A DNA stretch of 32,236 nt from an uncultured Clostridia bacterium (GCA_944393395.1 CALYAB010000015.1:1-32236); one strand, 5' to 3'; counted from the first letter of the stretch, positions 17,031-25,639 are shown. Made by a program: numbers and translations. Notes: generated from the sequence alone by a model not told the origin.

Positions 17031-17155
17031 AAATTGTAATCCTAGTATGAACAATACTGTATTTCAATAATTAATTCTCTTTTTTTCGTAATTTTAGTTA
17101 CTAGATAATGGTTTAGTAACTAATTTCATGATATCTGTTGTTACAATTCAGACTA

Positions 17156-17881
17156 TTACCTCTTTATTAATGACAATGGTAATTCCAGTCCATTATTCTC
17201 CAACAATTCTTTATCCTCTAAAATTTCTTCAGTTCTTCCATCTTTCACTATCTTCCCTTCTGCTACTAAAATTGTTCTATCACAAGTATCATAAATTAAA
17301 TCTAAATCATGTGATGTTACAATTTTAGTTGTTTTTAAAGAGTTTAAAATCTCAATAAATCTTCTTCTGTTTTTAGGGTCAAGCGTAACAGTTGGCTCAT
17401 CAAAAATTAATATTTCTGGGTTCATTGATAACACTGTTGCTATTGAAGCTAATTTTTTCTGTCCTCCGGACAAGCGATATATCTGTCTATCTTTTAATTC
17501 TGCAATTCCCACACTCTCTAATGCTTTTATTGTTCTTTCATGTACTTTTTCTTCAGAATAACCATAATTTTTAGGTGCAAATGCAACATCTTCATATATA
17601 GTTGGCATAAATAGTTGAGCTTCACTATCTTGAAATACATAACCTATTTTTCGCCTTATCTCTGATAGATTTTTCTTTTCTACTTTTAAATCATTAATAA
17701 GTATTTCTCCTTGAAATTGTAGTTCTAATCCTACCAATAATTTTAAAATAGTAGATTTCCCTGCACCATTTGCACCTATTATCCCAACACTTTCATCTTT
17801 ATTTATTTTTAAATCAATGTTTGAAAGTGTATCTTTATTACTACTACTATATTTAAAGTTTACATTCTTTACTTCTATCAT
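17156..17881 (-). CDS. nikO: ECF-type metal transporter ATPase
   Basis: A 241-residue ABC ATPase: Walker A GANGAGKST, Q-loop GYVFQDSEAQLF, signature LSGGQKK, Walker B ILIFDEPT and the switch His in VTSHD. The Q-loop form is typical of the CbiO/NikO/EcfA group. Together with the two genes upstream it forms a cobalt or nickel importer. The link to larC favours nickel. Last gene of the operon; the gap to the permease gene is 15 bases. Confidence 0.9.
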   Translation of the reverse strand: MIEVKNVNFKYSSSNKDTLSNIDLKINKDESVGIIGANGAGKSTILKLLVGLELQFQGEILINDLKVEKKNLSEIRRKIGYVFQDSEAQLFMPTIYEDVAFAPKNYGYSEEKVHERTIKALESVGIAELKDRQIYRLSGGQKKLASIATVLSMNPEILIFDEPTVTLDPKNRRRFIEILNSLKTTKIVTSHDLDLIYDTCDRTILVAEGKIVKDGRTEEILEDKELLENNGLELPLSLIKR

Positions 17882-17896
17882 TTTCTTTTTGCTCCT

Positions 17897-18604
17897 CTAT
17901 ACAAATAAGTTTCCAACTAACTCAAAAATTGGTATCCATCTAATAGTTACTAATAAAACCATACCTATAATTAAATATAATGCATCTCTTTTAGTAATTT
18001 TTTGCGTTTTTACAAAAAATGTTTCTGGATTAAATCCTCTAAGCTCCATTGATTCATAAACCATTTGAGCTTTATCTATACTTCTAATCATAAGACTTCC
18101 TATCATGCTTCCCCATGCTTTAAAATTTACTCCATTTTGTTTTGGTGCTCTCATTTGATAAGCTGTCCATATCCTTTCTACTTCTTTGAAAAAGACAATG
18201 ATATATCTATAAATTAGCATAATAACTGTAAAAAATCCTTTTAATATTAATGTTAACATTGAAATTATACCAGTCGTAACTGGTATAATTCCTATATAAA
18301 AAATAACATTTCTGTCTAAAATAGGGTTAGCAATTCCTAATATAATAAGCAATAAAAATACAATTTTCAATCTCTCTATAACTCTACGTATAGATATTTC
18401 ACCAAGTAAACTAATGAACCATAAATATATGCTCATCGTCAAAGTTGTTATTAAATCATATTTATTAATTGAGGTTAACAATACTATATATATTATTGTA
18501 ATTATTAGTTTTACTAGTGGATGAATTTTATTTAAAAATTTATTATTATTTGCTTTATTATCAATAAAATGTACTTCCTTAATTGCATTAGATATTTTAC
18601 TCAT
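17897..18604 (-). CDS. nikQ: ECF-type metal transporter permease
   Basis: A 235-residue CbiQ/NikQ-type transmembrane coupling protein with several membrane segments and the two coupling motifs of the family: the Ala-Arg-Gly-like stretch AYQMRAP and the SMELRGF segment. It overlaps the end of the nikMN gene by 8 bases, so translation is coupled. Confidence 0.88.
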   Translation of the reverse strand: MSKISNAIKEVHFIDNKANNNKFLNKIHPLVKLIITIIYIVLLTSINKYDLITTLTMSIYLWFISLLGEISIRRVIERLKIVFLLLIILGIANPILDRNVIFYIGIIPVTTGIISMLTLILKGFFTVIMLIYRYIIVFFKEVERIWTAYQMRAPKQNGVNFKAWGSMIGSLMIRSIDKAQMVYESMELRGFNPETFFVKTQKITKRDALYLIIGMVLLVTIRWIPIFELVGNLFV

Positions 18605-19613
18605 TTACTTTTGCTTCCTTTTTTCTAGTTAATTTAATAACTTGACCTATAACGATTAAAAATACTACTGTAACTATACCTCCAACTATTCCTGATACTG
18701 ATGTTCCAATAGTTGATTCTGTATCTTTAAGTGTATAATCTGGCAAGATTGATGTTGCATCTTGGATTCCTTGTACTGTTTCATATACTGAATCGTTTTC
18801 TCCTTCAATTTCTGTACTACCTGTAATCTTCTCTATTGACCATTCTAGTCCGTCTGGATTAGCTGATGCTAAAAGTGAAATCCCTCCACCTATTATCACA
18901 AATAAACAAGCAAGGATTGCAATTGTTTTTTTATAAGAAAATCTATTTGCTTTTACTGTACTTTCATTTTTATTATTATTCCATAACATTTCTGGTCTTG
19001 CTTCATATACAAAGCACAATACTGTTGCTGTAATTAAGCCTTCTATTAATCCTATTGCTAGATGTATCGGTTGCATAAAAGTTACAAATGTTCCAAATGG
19101 TAACTCTGTAACCCCAGATAACAATGTTTCAATTACTACAGAAAACGCTCCCATTTGTAATGTTAAAATTGAACCTAATATAGATGCAAAAGCTATCTTT
19201 TTCTTTGACATTCCTTTTTTCATTACAAGTTTCCATATTAAAGAGCCTATAAAGCACCCATAAAATGCCATATTCCACACATTTCCACCAAGTGCTAAAA
19301 GTCCTCCATCAGCAAAAAATAGGCATTGTATTAGTAAAACACCTATCATACTTAAAAAACCTGCATAAGGTCCAAGTATTGCTGATAATAATAATCCTCC
19401 ACATAAATGTCCTGATGATCCTGTTCCTGGTATTGTAAAATTAACCATTTGTGTTGCAAATACAAATGCTCCCATTACTCCCATTGTAGGTATTTTTTTG
19501 TTTAAATTTTCTTCTTTTCTTAATTTATGTATTGAATAAGCTGTTGCAAGTCCAGTTGCCACATACATTGTAGCTCCAACTGCTGGACTTACCATAGCAT
19601 CTGCCATATGCAT
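18597..19613 (-). CDS. nikMN: nickel/cobalt substrate-binding membrane protein, NikM fused to NikN-like part
   Basis: The 338-residue protein starts MHMADAMVSPAVG; the N-terminal Met-His-Met end is the metal ligand of the CbiM/NikM family and fixes the start. About six membrane segments (to ~200) with GHLCGG and GGNVWNM follow. Residues ~225-335 form a NikN/CbiN-like part: a membrane segment, PDGLEWSIEK, a periplasmic loop and a final membrane segment. Fused MN forms are common. In the order larC-nikMN-nikQ-nikO, nickel import is likely. Confidence 0.9.
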   Translation of the reverse strand: MHMADAMVSPAVGATMYVATGLATAYSIHKLRKEENLNKKIPTMGVMGAFVFATQMVNFTIPGTGSSGHLCGGLLLSAILGPYAGFLSMIGVLLIQCLFFADGGLLALGGNVWNMAFYGCFIGSLIWKLVMKKGMSKKKIAFASILGSILTLQMGAFSVVIETLLSGVTELPFGTFVTFMQPIHLAIGLIEGLITATVLCFVYEARPEMLWNNNKNESTVKANRFSYKKTIAILACLFVIIGGGISLLASANPDGLEWSIEKITGSTEIEGENDSVYETVQGIQDATSILPDYTLKDTESTIGTSVSGIVGGIVTVVFLIVIGQVIKLTRKKEAKVNE

Positions 19614-19673
19614 AATAAATCCTCCTTATAGTTATATTCTTAATAAACTTACTATTCTATATTCAGCAAATAA

Positions 19674-20844
19674 TTAATCTGCTTTTAATTCATCAAGTTT
19701 ATACAACTCTTTTAATGGAATATTATTTTTTTCTGCTAATTCTTTCATGCTTTCATATTCAGGATAAATATATATTTCACCATTATTAATTACTTTTTTT
19801 ACTCTTAAAATTCCGTATTTTGTATCTATCTCTTCAAATTCTCTTCCTAATTCTGTACGAGATTCAAAACGATACCTTATTCCTACTGTAGTTGTTTCTC
19901 TAAACATTATGTTCTGTAATTTAAACATGTCTTCTTTCTTACACATAACTGTTAATCTATATGCTGGCCTGTTTTTCTTCATAAATATTGGTGTATAAAA
20001 TACATCTAATGCACCATTTTGAAATAATTTTTCTTGAGTATATCCTAACACTTCTCCACTACAATCATCAATATTTGTTTCCATTACTACAAAATTTTCA
20101 TTTTGCTCTTGTATATCTCCATAATATACTTTTAAAACATTTGGTATTTTTAAATCTTTTGATCCTGTTCCCCAACCTATTTTCTCTGTTACCATAGCAG
20201 GTAAAGTTATAAAATCTGTTGCAAGTTCTGCTATAATTGCTGCTCCAGTTGGTGTAACTAATTCTGTATCTATATCTATTTGTCTAAATTTAACGTTTGA
20301 ATTTGCAAATATTTCACTTGTAGCTGGTACTGGTACAGACATCGTACCATGTGCACACTCTATAAATCCATATCCATCATTAACAATACTTGAAATTATT
20401 TTATCTGGATTTATTTTATTTATAAGAATAGCTGTACCTACAATATCTATAATAGAATCTATTGCTCCTACTTCATGAAAATGTACTTCTTCTAATGGCT
20501 TATTATGAACTTTTGATTCTGCTTTTGCTACTCTTAAGAAAATTCTTTTAGCTAATTCTTTACTCTTTTCATCTATCGAACTATTATCAATTACTGAATA
20601 TACATCATTTAAGTTTCTATGTTCATGATGGTGTTCTATATGTTGATGTTCTAAAATAACATCAACATATGTTCCTGTAATTCCATTTTTTACTTTTTTA
20701 GAAATTTCTATTTTATAACCATCAATATTTAATTTTTTTATTTCATTCAAAAAGTAGTTTTCATCTCCTACTATTTCTAGCAATGCTCCGAATAGTCATA
20801 TTCCCGCTAATTCCACTAGAGCAATCAAAATATAGTGTTTTCAT
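19674..20844 (-). CDS. larC: LarC nickel-insertase, interrupted by a +1 shift at CGG
   Basis: LarC inserts nickel into the pincer cofactor of lactate racemase and related LarA enzymes in a CTP-dependent reaction. From ATG 20844 (behind AAAGGAG) the frame reads MKTLYFDCSSGISGNMTI, then CGG (codon 19, 20790-20788), and stops nine codons later. Skipping one C gives GALLEIVGDENYFLNEIKKL and continues to 19674: 389 residues, the family length. Further family marks are HFHEVGAIDSIIDIVG, PTGAAI and METNIDDCSGE. LarC of Lactiplantibacillus is known to be made by frameshifting between larC1 and larC2, but at a different, central site. No larA, larB or larE is visible here. Confidence 0.92.
20787..20790 (-). 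other. CGG +1 shift site in larC
   Basis: Minus strand reads ACT ATT C GGA GCA TTG. The in-frame codon is CGG. LarC proteins have a conserved Gly-Ala-Leu here, reached only by skipping the C. Confidence 0.87.
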
Positions 20845-20865
20845 ATAATTTGTTCTCCTTTAAAT

Positions 20866-21747
20866 TTAGATATTAATTATTTCATATTCTCTATTTCCAA
20901 GACCTAGTTTGTTTGCTGCTTCTACTGTATGAATTCCATGTCTTGAATCCATTCTTTCTATTAAAGCCTTTTTTCCTTCATCTTCTGCATTTACTACTGC
21001 ATCATAACATGCTTGATCTAAAGCTACTGGATCTATTGATGCAAATATTCCTAAATCTGCCATTTCTGGTGCATGTGGGTTTGAATCACAATCGCAATCA
21101 ACTGATAAATTGTTTGCAACATTTATATATACCATATTTTCTTTTCCTATATAATTTATAACACCTTCACAAGCATCTGCCATTGACTCTAAGAAATGAT
21201 CTTGCTCTGGCAAATTATCCCATAACTCTGCTGGATTTTTTGTTTTTCCTGCTGTATGAATCCATGCTTTTCCATTTGAAGAACCTATTCCTATTGAAAT
21301 ATTTTTTAGTGCTCCTCCAAATCCTCCCATTGCATGTCCTTTGAAATGTGATAATACAAGCATTGAGTCATAATTTTTAAGATGTTCTCCTACATAGTTT
21401 TCTTTCAAATGAAATCCATTTTCTACTGGTATTGGCATATCTCCTTCTTCATCCATAATATCTACTTTTGCTATATCTAAAAATCCATGATCTTTTATTG
21501 TTTCCCAATGGTCTTTTGTTGTATTTCTCTTTCCTGCATAAGCAGTATTACATTCTACAATTGTTCCATTAACTTTGTGAACTAAATCCTTTATTAAATT
21601 TGGATTTAAAAAATAATGTCCTCCTGCTTCTCCTGTTGATAATTTTACAGCAACTTTTCCTTTTAATTCTTGTCCCAATGTTTCATACATTTTGATTAAG
21701 CTTTCTGGAGTAATCTCCTTTGTAAAATAAACCTTTGATTTTGCCAT
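20866..21747 (-). CDS. DUF362-domain protein
   Basis: A 293-residue protein of the DUF362 family: VAVKLSTGEAGGHYFLNPNL, HFKGHAMGGFGGALKNISIG, a VDCDCDSNPHAP segment and DPVALDQACYDAV near the end. Members often carry an extra 4Fe-4S ferredoxin domain, which is absent here. Biochemical role unknown. It is the first gene after a MerR-type promoter; larC starts 22 bases later, so it is likely in one operon with larC and the nickel transporter. Confidence 0.85.
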   Translation of the reverse strand: MAKSKVYFTKEITPESLIKMYETLGQELKGKVAVKLSTGEAGGHYFLNPNLIKDLVHKVNGTIVECNTAYAGKRNTTKDHWETIKDHGFLDIAKVDIMDEEGDMPIPVENGFHLKENYVGEHLKNYDSMLVLSHFKGHAMGGFGGALKNISIGIGSSNGKAWIHTAGKTKNPAELWDNLPEQDHFLESMADACEGVINYIGKENMVYINVANNLSVDCDCDSNPHAPEMADLGIFASIDPVALDQACYDAVVNAEDEGKKALIERMDSRHGIHTVEAANKLGLGNREYEIINI

Positions 21748-21797
21748 TTTTCATCATTCCTTTCATATATTATTCTTTCCAATTTCATTATATATTA

Positions 21798-21828
21798 TAT
21801 ATATCACTTAGACTTAACTCCAAGTCAA
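21798..21828 (-). promoter_or_regulatory. MerR-type promoter/operator
   Basis: Minus strand TTGACT (21828-21823) and TATATA (21803-21798) are separated by 19 bases, too long for normal use. The spacer holds an imperfect dyad ACTTGGAG-TTAA-GTCTAAGT (21825-21806). An overlong spacer filled with a dyad is the hallmark of MerR-family activation. No merR-like gene lies in the window. Confidence 0.6.
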
Positions 21829-21866
21829 TGTTTTTATAATTATTTTTTATTATTTTACTGTTCAAG

Positions 21867-21894
21867 AAAAAAGAAGCGCTGTTTCTAGCACTCC
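21867..21894 (-). terminator. terminator of the 62-aa gene
   Basis: Minus strand GGAGTGCT / AGCGCTTC forms 8 pairs (two G-U) around AGAAAC and is followed by six T. Confidence 0.7.
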
Positions 21895-21937
21895 TCTTTA
21901 TATCGAAACTTAACAAATTATTGTTTAAAAGTTTAAC

Positions 21938-22126
21938 CTATTTCTTACTAGCATTAATATAACTTCTGAGCTCCATAGCCAGATTTTCATAAATTTGAGC
22001 TTTTATTTCTAGGTCTAGTTTTCTTAAAGACTCTTCAGTAGGTTTTTCTTCTAGTGGTATTTTTACTATACGTACTTCTCCATTGCTTTTTTCCATCATT
22101 TTTTTTATCATTCTGTTAATATTCAT
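21938..22126 (-). CDS. 62-aa protein of unknown function
   Basis: Starts MNINRMIKKMMEKSNGEVRI and is mostly helical and charged. AGGAGG precedes the ATG, a good promoter lies upstream and a terminator downstream, so it is a real single-gene unit. No family recognised. Confidence 0.65.
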   Translation of the reverse strand: MNINRMIKKMMEKSNGEVRIVKIPLEEKPTEESLRKLDLEIKAQIYENLAMELRSYINASKK

Positions 22127-22207
22127 AAGTCTACCTCCTAACTTAACAACTTTGTTTATTAGTTACATCTATATAAACTGGATATTACCAGATGAATTTA
22201 TGATGAT

Positions 22208-22236
22208 AATTTACCATAACTCCTACTTAATGTCAA
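22208..22236 (-). promoter_or_regulatory. promoter of the 62-aa gene
   Basis: Minus strand TTGACA (22236-22231), 17 bases, TAAATT (22213-22208) with TG one base before. The rest of the 305-base gap 22127-22431 holds only this promoter, a small CTGG/CCAG hairpin (22178-22191) and the Fic promoter. Confidence 0.75.
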
Positions 22237-22389
22237 GAAATTAAAATTTTTTTCAAATTTGGGTAGAATTTTTGCTTCATATATGTTTTCTTCATTGACA
22301 ATGTATTACTTTATATATTTATATTATAGGGTTACAAAAGTAAAAATGAAAATAAGTTATTAGATATAGTAATATTAAGTATTTTATGG

Positions 22390-22395
22390 TATAAT
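22390..22395 (+). promoter_or_regulatory. extended -10 promoter of the Fic gene
   Basis: TGgTATAAT at 22387-22395. No clear -35 box. About 37 bases before the ATG. Confidence 0.6.
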
Positions 22396-22431
22396 ACAAA
22401 AGTAGTAAAAAAAGGGTTAGGAGGTTTTTAT

Positions 22432-23268
22432 ATGTCTAATGAAGAAAATTATATAATTGAAAATGAAACAACTGATACTGCAAAAAAACAAGAGTATTGG
22501 AATACTGGTATTGGATTAAATAAAGTTGATAATTTAGAGCCTTCTAAATATTTATTAGACCTATCTCAAAAAAATATTAATGGGGAATTAAAGTATAGCG
22601 AAGTCGAAAACTTATTAAAAACGTATTATGAAACACAAAATTCTAATGACATAAATATTCAAAGAGAAAAAGAATGTGATTTAGTTTCCTTAAGAATAGC
22701 ACAGCTTTTAGAAGATAATAGTTTTGGTTTTAGTCCTATTACTTTAAAGAATATCCATAAATACCTATTTAAAGATATTTATGATTTTGCAGGTAATTAT
22801 AGAAATTATAATATTACAAAAAAAGAGGACATCCTTAATGGAGACACTGTTAAATATGTAAATTATCAAGATATAGAAAGCTATTTTGATTATGATTTTA
22901 AGGAAGAAAAAGAATTTGATTATTCAAAACTAAATAAAGATGAATTGATAAAACATATTGCAAAATTCACTTCAAGTATTTGGCAAGTACATCCATTTGG
23001 AGAAGGTAACACAAGAACAACCGCAGTATTTATTGAAAAATATCTAAACAATATGGGATTTGATGTTAATAATGATATATTTAAAGAACACAGTTTATAC
23101 TTTAGAAACGCTTTAGTTAGAAGTAATTATGGAAATATTCCAAAAGGAATTTATCCTACATTTGATTATTTGGTAATGTTTTTTGAGAATCTATTACAAA
23201 GTAAAAATAATGAACTTGAAAATAGAGAATTATATATTAAAGAATTGTTTAAAAATGATAATTTGTAA
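22432..23268 (+). CDS. Fic-domain protein with N-terminal VbhA-like segment
   Basis: The Fic motif is HPFGEGNTRT (187-196), with catalytic His187 and the phosphate-binding GN. Fic enzymes transfer AMP or other nucleotide parts to target proteins and often act as toxins. Residues ~28-66 (LNKVDNLEPSKYLLDLSQ, then NINGELKYSEVENLLKTYY) look like the VbhA antitoxin domain, here fused to the N-terminus. In VbhA the inhibitory motif is (S/T)xxxE(G/N); here the Glu position seems to be Asp33, followed by Asn34. TTAGGAGG precedes the ATG. Likely a self-inhibited Fic. Confidence 0.88.
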   Translation: MSNEENYIIENETTDTAKKQEYWNTGIGLNKVDNLEPSKYLLDLSQKNINGELKYSEVENLLKTYYETQNSNDINIQREKECDLVSLRIAQLLEDNSFGFSPITLKNIHKYLFKDIYDFAGNYRNYNITKKEDILNGDTVKYVNYQDIESYFDYDFKEEKEFDYSKLNKDELIKHIAKFTSSIWQVHPFGEGNTRTTAVFIEKYLNNMGFDVNNDIFKEHSLYFRNALVRSNYGNIPKGIYPTFDYLVMFFENLLQSKNNELENRELYIKELFKNDNL

Positions 23269-23289
23269 ACAATTTAAAGAGGGATTAAT

Positions 23290-23358
23290 ATGTCAGATTG
23301 GAAAGAAATGGCTAAACGATTAAGAAAAGATAAAGAAAATCTACCTCCGAAAAGGTAG
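23290..23358 (+). CDS. possible 22-aa peptide after fic
   Basis: A short frame starting MSDWKEMAKRLRKDKEN behind GAGGG, 21 bases after the fic stop. Its last codons form the stem of the terminator. It could be a tiny Fic partner or the remnant of a larger gene. Too short to judge. Confidence 0.3.
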   Translation: MSDWKEMAKRLRKDKENLPPKR

Positions 23359-23364
23359 ATTTTT
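23336..23364. terminator. shared terminator of fic and of the orphan RNA array
   Basis: AAAATCTACCT/AGGTAGATTTT stem with A/T-runs on both sides. It ends the fic transcript on the plus strand and the pseudoknot RNA on the minus strand, five bases after the last partial repeat. Confidence 0.8.
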
Positions 23365-23368
23365 ATTA

Positions 23369-23470
23369 CATTTGTCCACCTACACATTTATTTGTCGCAA
23401 GTAGGGTTGCGAGTAGCATTTGCTCACCTGTGCATTTATATTTCGCCAACAGGGTGGCAGTTCACATTTG
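23369..23470 (-). ncRNA. orphan type III antitoxin-like RNA: two 48-nt pseudoknot repeats
   Basis: Minus strand, repeats at 23470-23423 and 23422-23375 (both exactly 48 nt, each beginning CAAATG) plus a partial CAAATG at 23374-23369. Each folds as an H-type pseudoknot. Repeat 2: CGCAA-C-CCTAC-TTGCG-(A-rich loop)-GTAGG. Repeat 1: GCCA-C-CCTGT-TGGC-(A-rich loop)-ACAGG. Both helices differ in sequence but keep pairing, and the loop AAATAAATG is nearly constant. This is the design of ToxI/CptI antitoxin RNAs. An AAAGATACTT hairpin (23479-23502) precedes it. No toxin gene follows on this strand. Confidence 0.8.
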
Positions 23471-23513
23471 ATTTGGACAAAGATACTTCAAAAGTATCTT
23501 TACTAGTATATTC

Positions 23514-23543
23514 ATTATATATTTATTTTATTTACAAAATCAA
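23514..23543 (-). promoter_or_regulatory. promoter of the orphan pseudoknot array
   Basis: Minus strand TTGATT (23543-23538), 18 bases, TATAAT (23519-23514). The block is almost identical to the toxI promoter at 26469-26497: TTGATTTTGTAAATAAAAT and TATAATGAATATACTA are shared. Confidence 0.85.
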
Positions 23544-23671
23544 TACTTTTCCCAAATTTTCATAATTTCATATGGGTGATGTGTTAAGCATCACTATCCT
23601 GCTTTCGTTTTTAACAAAAAAATCACAAAATTTTAAAGATATTTACCTTGAAATATTTTTAGTTTAATAAA

Positions 23672-23743
23672 CAATGCGTCTTAAAAATAAGTCAAATTTG
23701 TGTGATAACACATTCACTCTAACCACGACTTATTTTTATAAAG
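23672..23743 (-). terminator. hairpin after the HD hydrolase gene
   Basis: AAAAATAAGTC pairs with GACTTATTTTT across a loop that holds an inner TGTGT/ACACA hairpin. It ends in a T-run on the minus strand and lies about 35 bases after the HD gene stop. Between it and the array promoter a short frame ends HHPYEIMKIWEKY, possibly a gene remnant. Nothing else is seen in 23544-23671. Confidence 0.5.
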
Positions 23744-23775
23744 TATATCTGGAATGATACAGAATCTTTATTAAA

Positions 23776-24831
23776 TTAATTAAAATAGAAATTTAGATAG
23801 GCGTATTTTTTAGTTTTATAATTTAATGCTTTTTCAATATCTGTTTTTGCTATATTTGAAATCTTATTTATTCGTATAAACTCATTTCCTCTTCTTACCA
23901 AAGGATTAATATATCTTATTTTTATTTTATCTATGTTAACACAATATTTATCATTTACTTTACTATCAGCTTCATTTACTTCTGTAGCATTTTTCCATAA
24001 TTCAAAACATTTAGATATATTGTCTATATTACAATTTTCTATTTTTTGTATAACTTCTTTTTCTGAAAGATTATATAAGTCATTTATGCTTATTAGATGA
24101 TTTTCAGACATTTTTTTCATAATATCAGCTAGAAATTGCATTGAAAACTTAGTTTTACTTCTTATATACATGGAAGACAATATACTCATTGTATGTACAA
24201 ATTTTTCTGCTATTTCTTTATTTTTAAATCCAAGTTCTTCCATTCCTTTCTCATTTCTTTGAACTTCTATATCTTTATAGATTTCTTCTATTTCCTTTAA
24301 TCCCCATATTTTCTCAGTTGCACCTAAACCATTTGAAAGAGTATATTCTAATCTATCTGCTGCTAATTGTGGTGTATCGTTGTCTGCAATAGGATATATA
24401 TGATAATTATTAACTTCCTCTATTTGAATCTTATCTCTTTCTAATAATTTCATTATTTCTCTAGAATCTTTTATAATTTTAGTAGTCAATTCTTCTGTAG
24501 ATTCTTGTGTTTCATAATCTTTATTCATAAAATCAATACAATGCTTAAAAACTGGTGTTGCTATATCATGAAAAAGTCCAGCTAGAGTTTGTTTCTTATC
24601 TTTTGTAAAATGCCAAATTATTAAGCTAACTGCTACACTGTGGTCTAAACTTGAATACCACATTGAGTTATACATTTTAGAATATATTGTTCCACAAGAT
24701 ACACTAATTCCATTTTGCTTTTGCATTTCAGGAGTATCTATATAATCTTGTAAAAAGTCAGGTATTTCATCTGACAGTATGTTAAAATATTGTTTTATAG
24801 TTTCATCTAAATTTTCAAAATAATTATTCAT
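23776..24831 (-). CDS. HD-domain hydrolase, dNTPase/phosphohydrolase-like
   Basis: 351 residues. The HD metal site is visible: His64 in SSLDHSVAV, His88-Asp89 in GLFHDIATPVFKHC, and the distant Asp in AADRLEYTL (~175). The order resembles HD proteins related to dGTP triphosphohydrolases. The substrate is not readable. AGAGAGGATTAAG precedes the ATG. The gene sits among toxin-antitoxin genes, so a defence or nucleotide-depletion role is possible but unproven. Confidence 0.78.
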   Translation of the reverse strand: MNNYFENLDETIKQYFNILSDEIPDFLQDYIDTPEMQKQNGISVSCGTIYSKMYNSMWYSSLDHSVAVSLIIWHFTKDKKQTLAGLFHDIATPVFKHCIDFMNKDYETQESTEELTTKIIKDSREIMKLLERDKIQIEEVNNYHIYPIADNDTPQLAADRLEYTLSNGLGATEKIWGLKEIEEIYKDIEVQRNEKGMEELGFKNKEIAEKFVHTMSILSSMYIRSKTKFSMQFLADIMKKMSENHLISINDLYNLSEKEVIQKIENCNIDNISKCFELWKNATEVNEADSKVNDKYCVNIDKIKIRYINPLVRRGNEFIRINKISNIAKTDIEKALNYKTKKYAYLNFYFN

Positions 24832-24855
24832 CTCTTAATCCTCTCTTTTTTGTAC

Positions 24856-24886
24856 ATTATATAGCAAAATATTGTAATTTACAATA
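24856..24886 (-). promoter_or_regulatory. promoter of the HD hydrolase with operator-like palindrome
   Basis: Minus strand TTGTAA (24884-24879), 17 bases, TATAAT (24861-24856). The -35 box lies in the perfect palindrome TATTGTAA-T-TTACAATA (24870-24886), a good candidate for a repressor site. The remainder of the 334-base gap up to 25165 holds a duplicated non-coding segment from 25021 and a terminator. Confidence 0.65.
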
Positions 24887-25121
24887 CCTAATCCCCATCC
24901 CCTGAACTAATTTTATGACACAAGAAAATTCCTAATAACTATTTGCTAAATTTTCAAATGATAGTCAAGTTTATTTTCTAAATCAACAAGCTTATTACCT
25001 TTAATAAATCTTTCATCATTTTTATAATTTATATTTTTACATATATTTCTTTAATATAGAACTATTAGAAATTCTTAAAAACGAAGGAGAACAATATCTA
25101 AACTTATTTAAAAACAATATT

Positions 25122-25166
25122 TAAAAAACAAAACTCCCATATTATCAAAATATAGGAGTTTCTTTT
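25122..25166. terminator. terminator, duplicated copy
   Basis: AAACTCC-cATATT / AATATAGGAGTTT stem flanked by A- and T-runs. Same as the one after the intact cotJC. Confidence 0.75.
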
Positions 25167-25588
25167 TAATTACAACCGCAATTATTATTGTTATTCATAT
25201 AATATTTCTTTTCTGCTAGTTTGTCTTGAACACCTCTTAGTGCCTCTCCAAATCTTTGAAAATGTACTATTTCTCTTTCTCTCAAATATCTTAATGGATC
25301 TAATACATCTGGGTTATCTCTACATAAGTCAATTAACTTTTCATAAGTAGCTCTTGCTTTTTGTTCTGCCGCTAAGTCTTCTTGTAAGTTTGCGATTGGA
25401 TCTCCTTTACAAGCTAATACTCCTGCATTAAATGGGAAGCCTGCTGCTACTTGTGGATATACATCTACACCATGGTCTGTATAATATGCGCTTAATCCTG
25501 CTTTTTCAATTTCTTCAATACTTGCTCCTTTTGCTAATTGGTGTACAATAGTTCCTACCATTTCTAAGTAAGCTAATTCTTCTGTACC
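25166..25588 (-). pseudogene. truncated second copy of cotJC
   Basis: Encodes GTEELAYLEMVGTIVHQL and onward to the C-terminal NNNNNCGCN end, differing from the intact CotJC by only a few residues (for example Ala/Thr, Val/Leu). The first ~62 codons are absent and unrelated sequence starts at 25589, with no ribosome binding site in front. It is a product of the segmental duplication and probably not expressed as a useful coat protein. Confidence 0.85.
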
Positions 25589-25639
25589 ATGCTGTTGTCA
25601 ATTAAAAAATTTATGACTATTGGCTACGAAATAGTATAT

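Larger units (their letters stand above)
25021..25588. repeat. segmental duplication of the cotJC 3' region, copy 1
   Basis: Matches 27570-28247 in the same orientation, nearly identical, but with 110 bases (27608-27717) missing. It includes a 38-base AT-rich stretch, a short remnant frame, a terminator and the 3' two thirds of cotJC. The right edge is exactly at the GGTAC that follows the shift-site C of the intact cotJC. Confidence 0.88.

Noticed and set aside
23369..23470. The 48-nt tandem repeats as a CRISPR array
   Set aside because: There are no constant repeats separated by unique spacers, no cas genes, and the variable positions are paired and covary.
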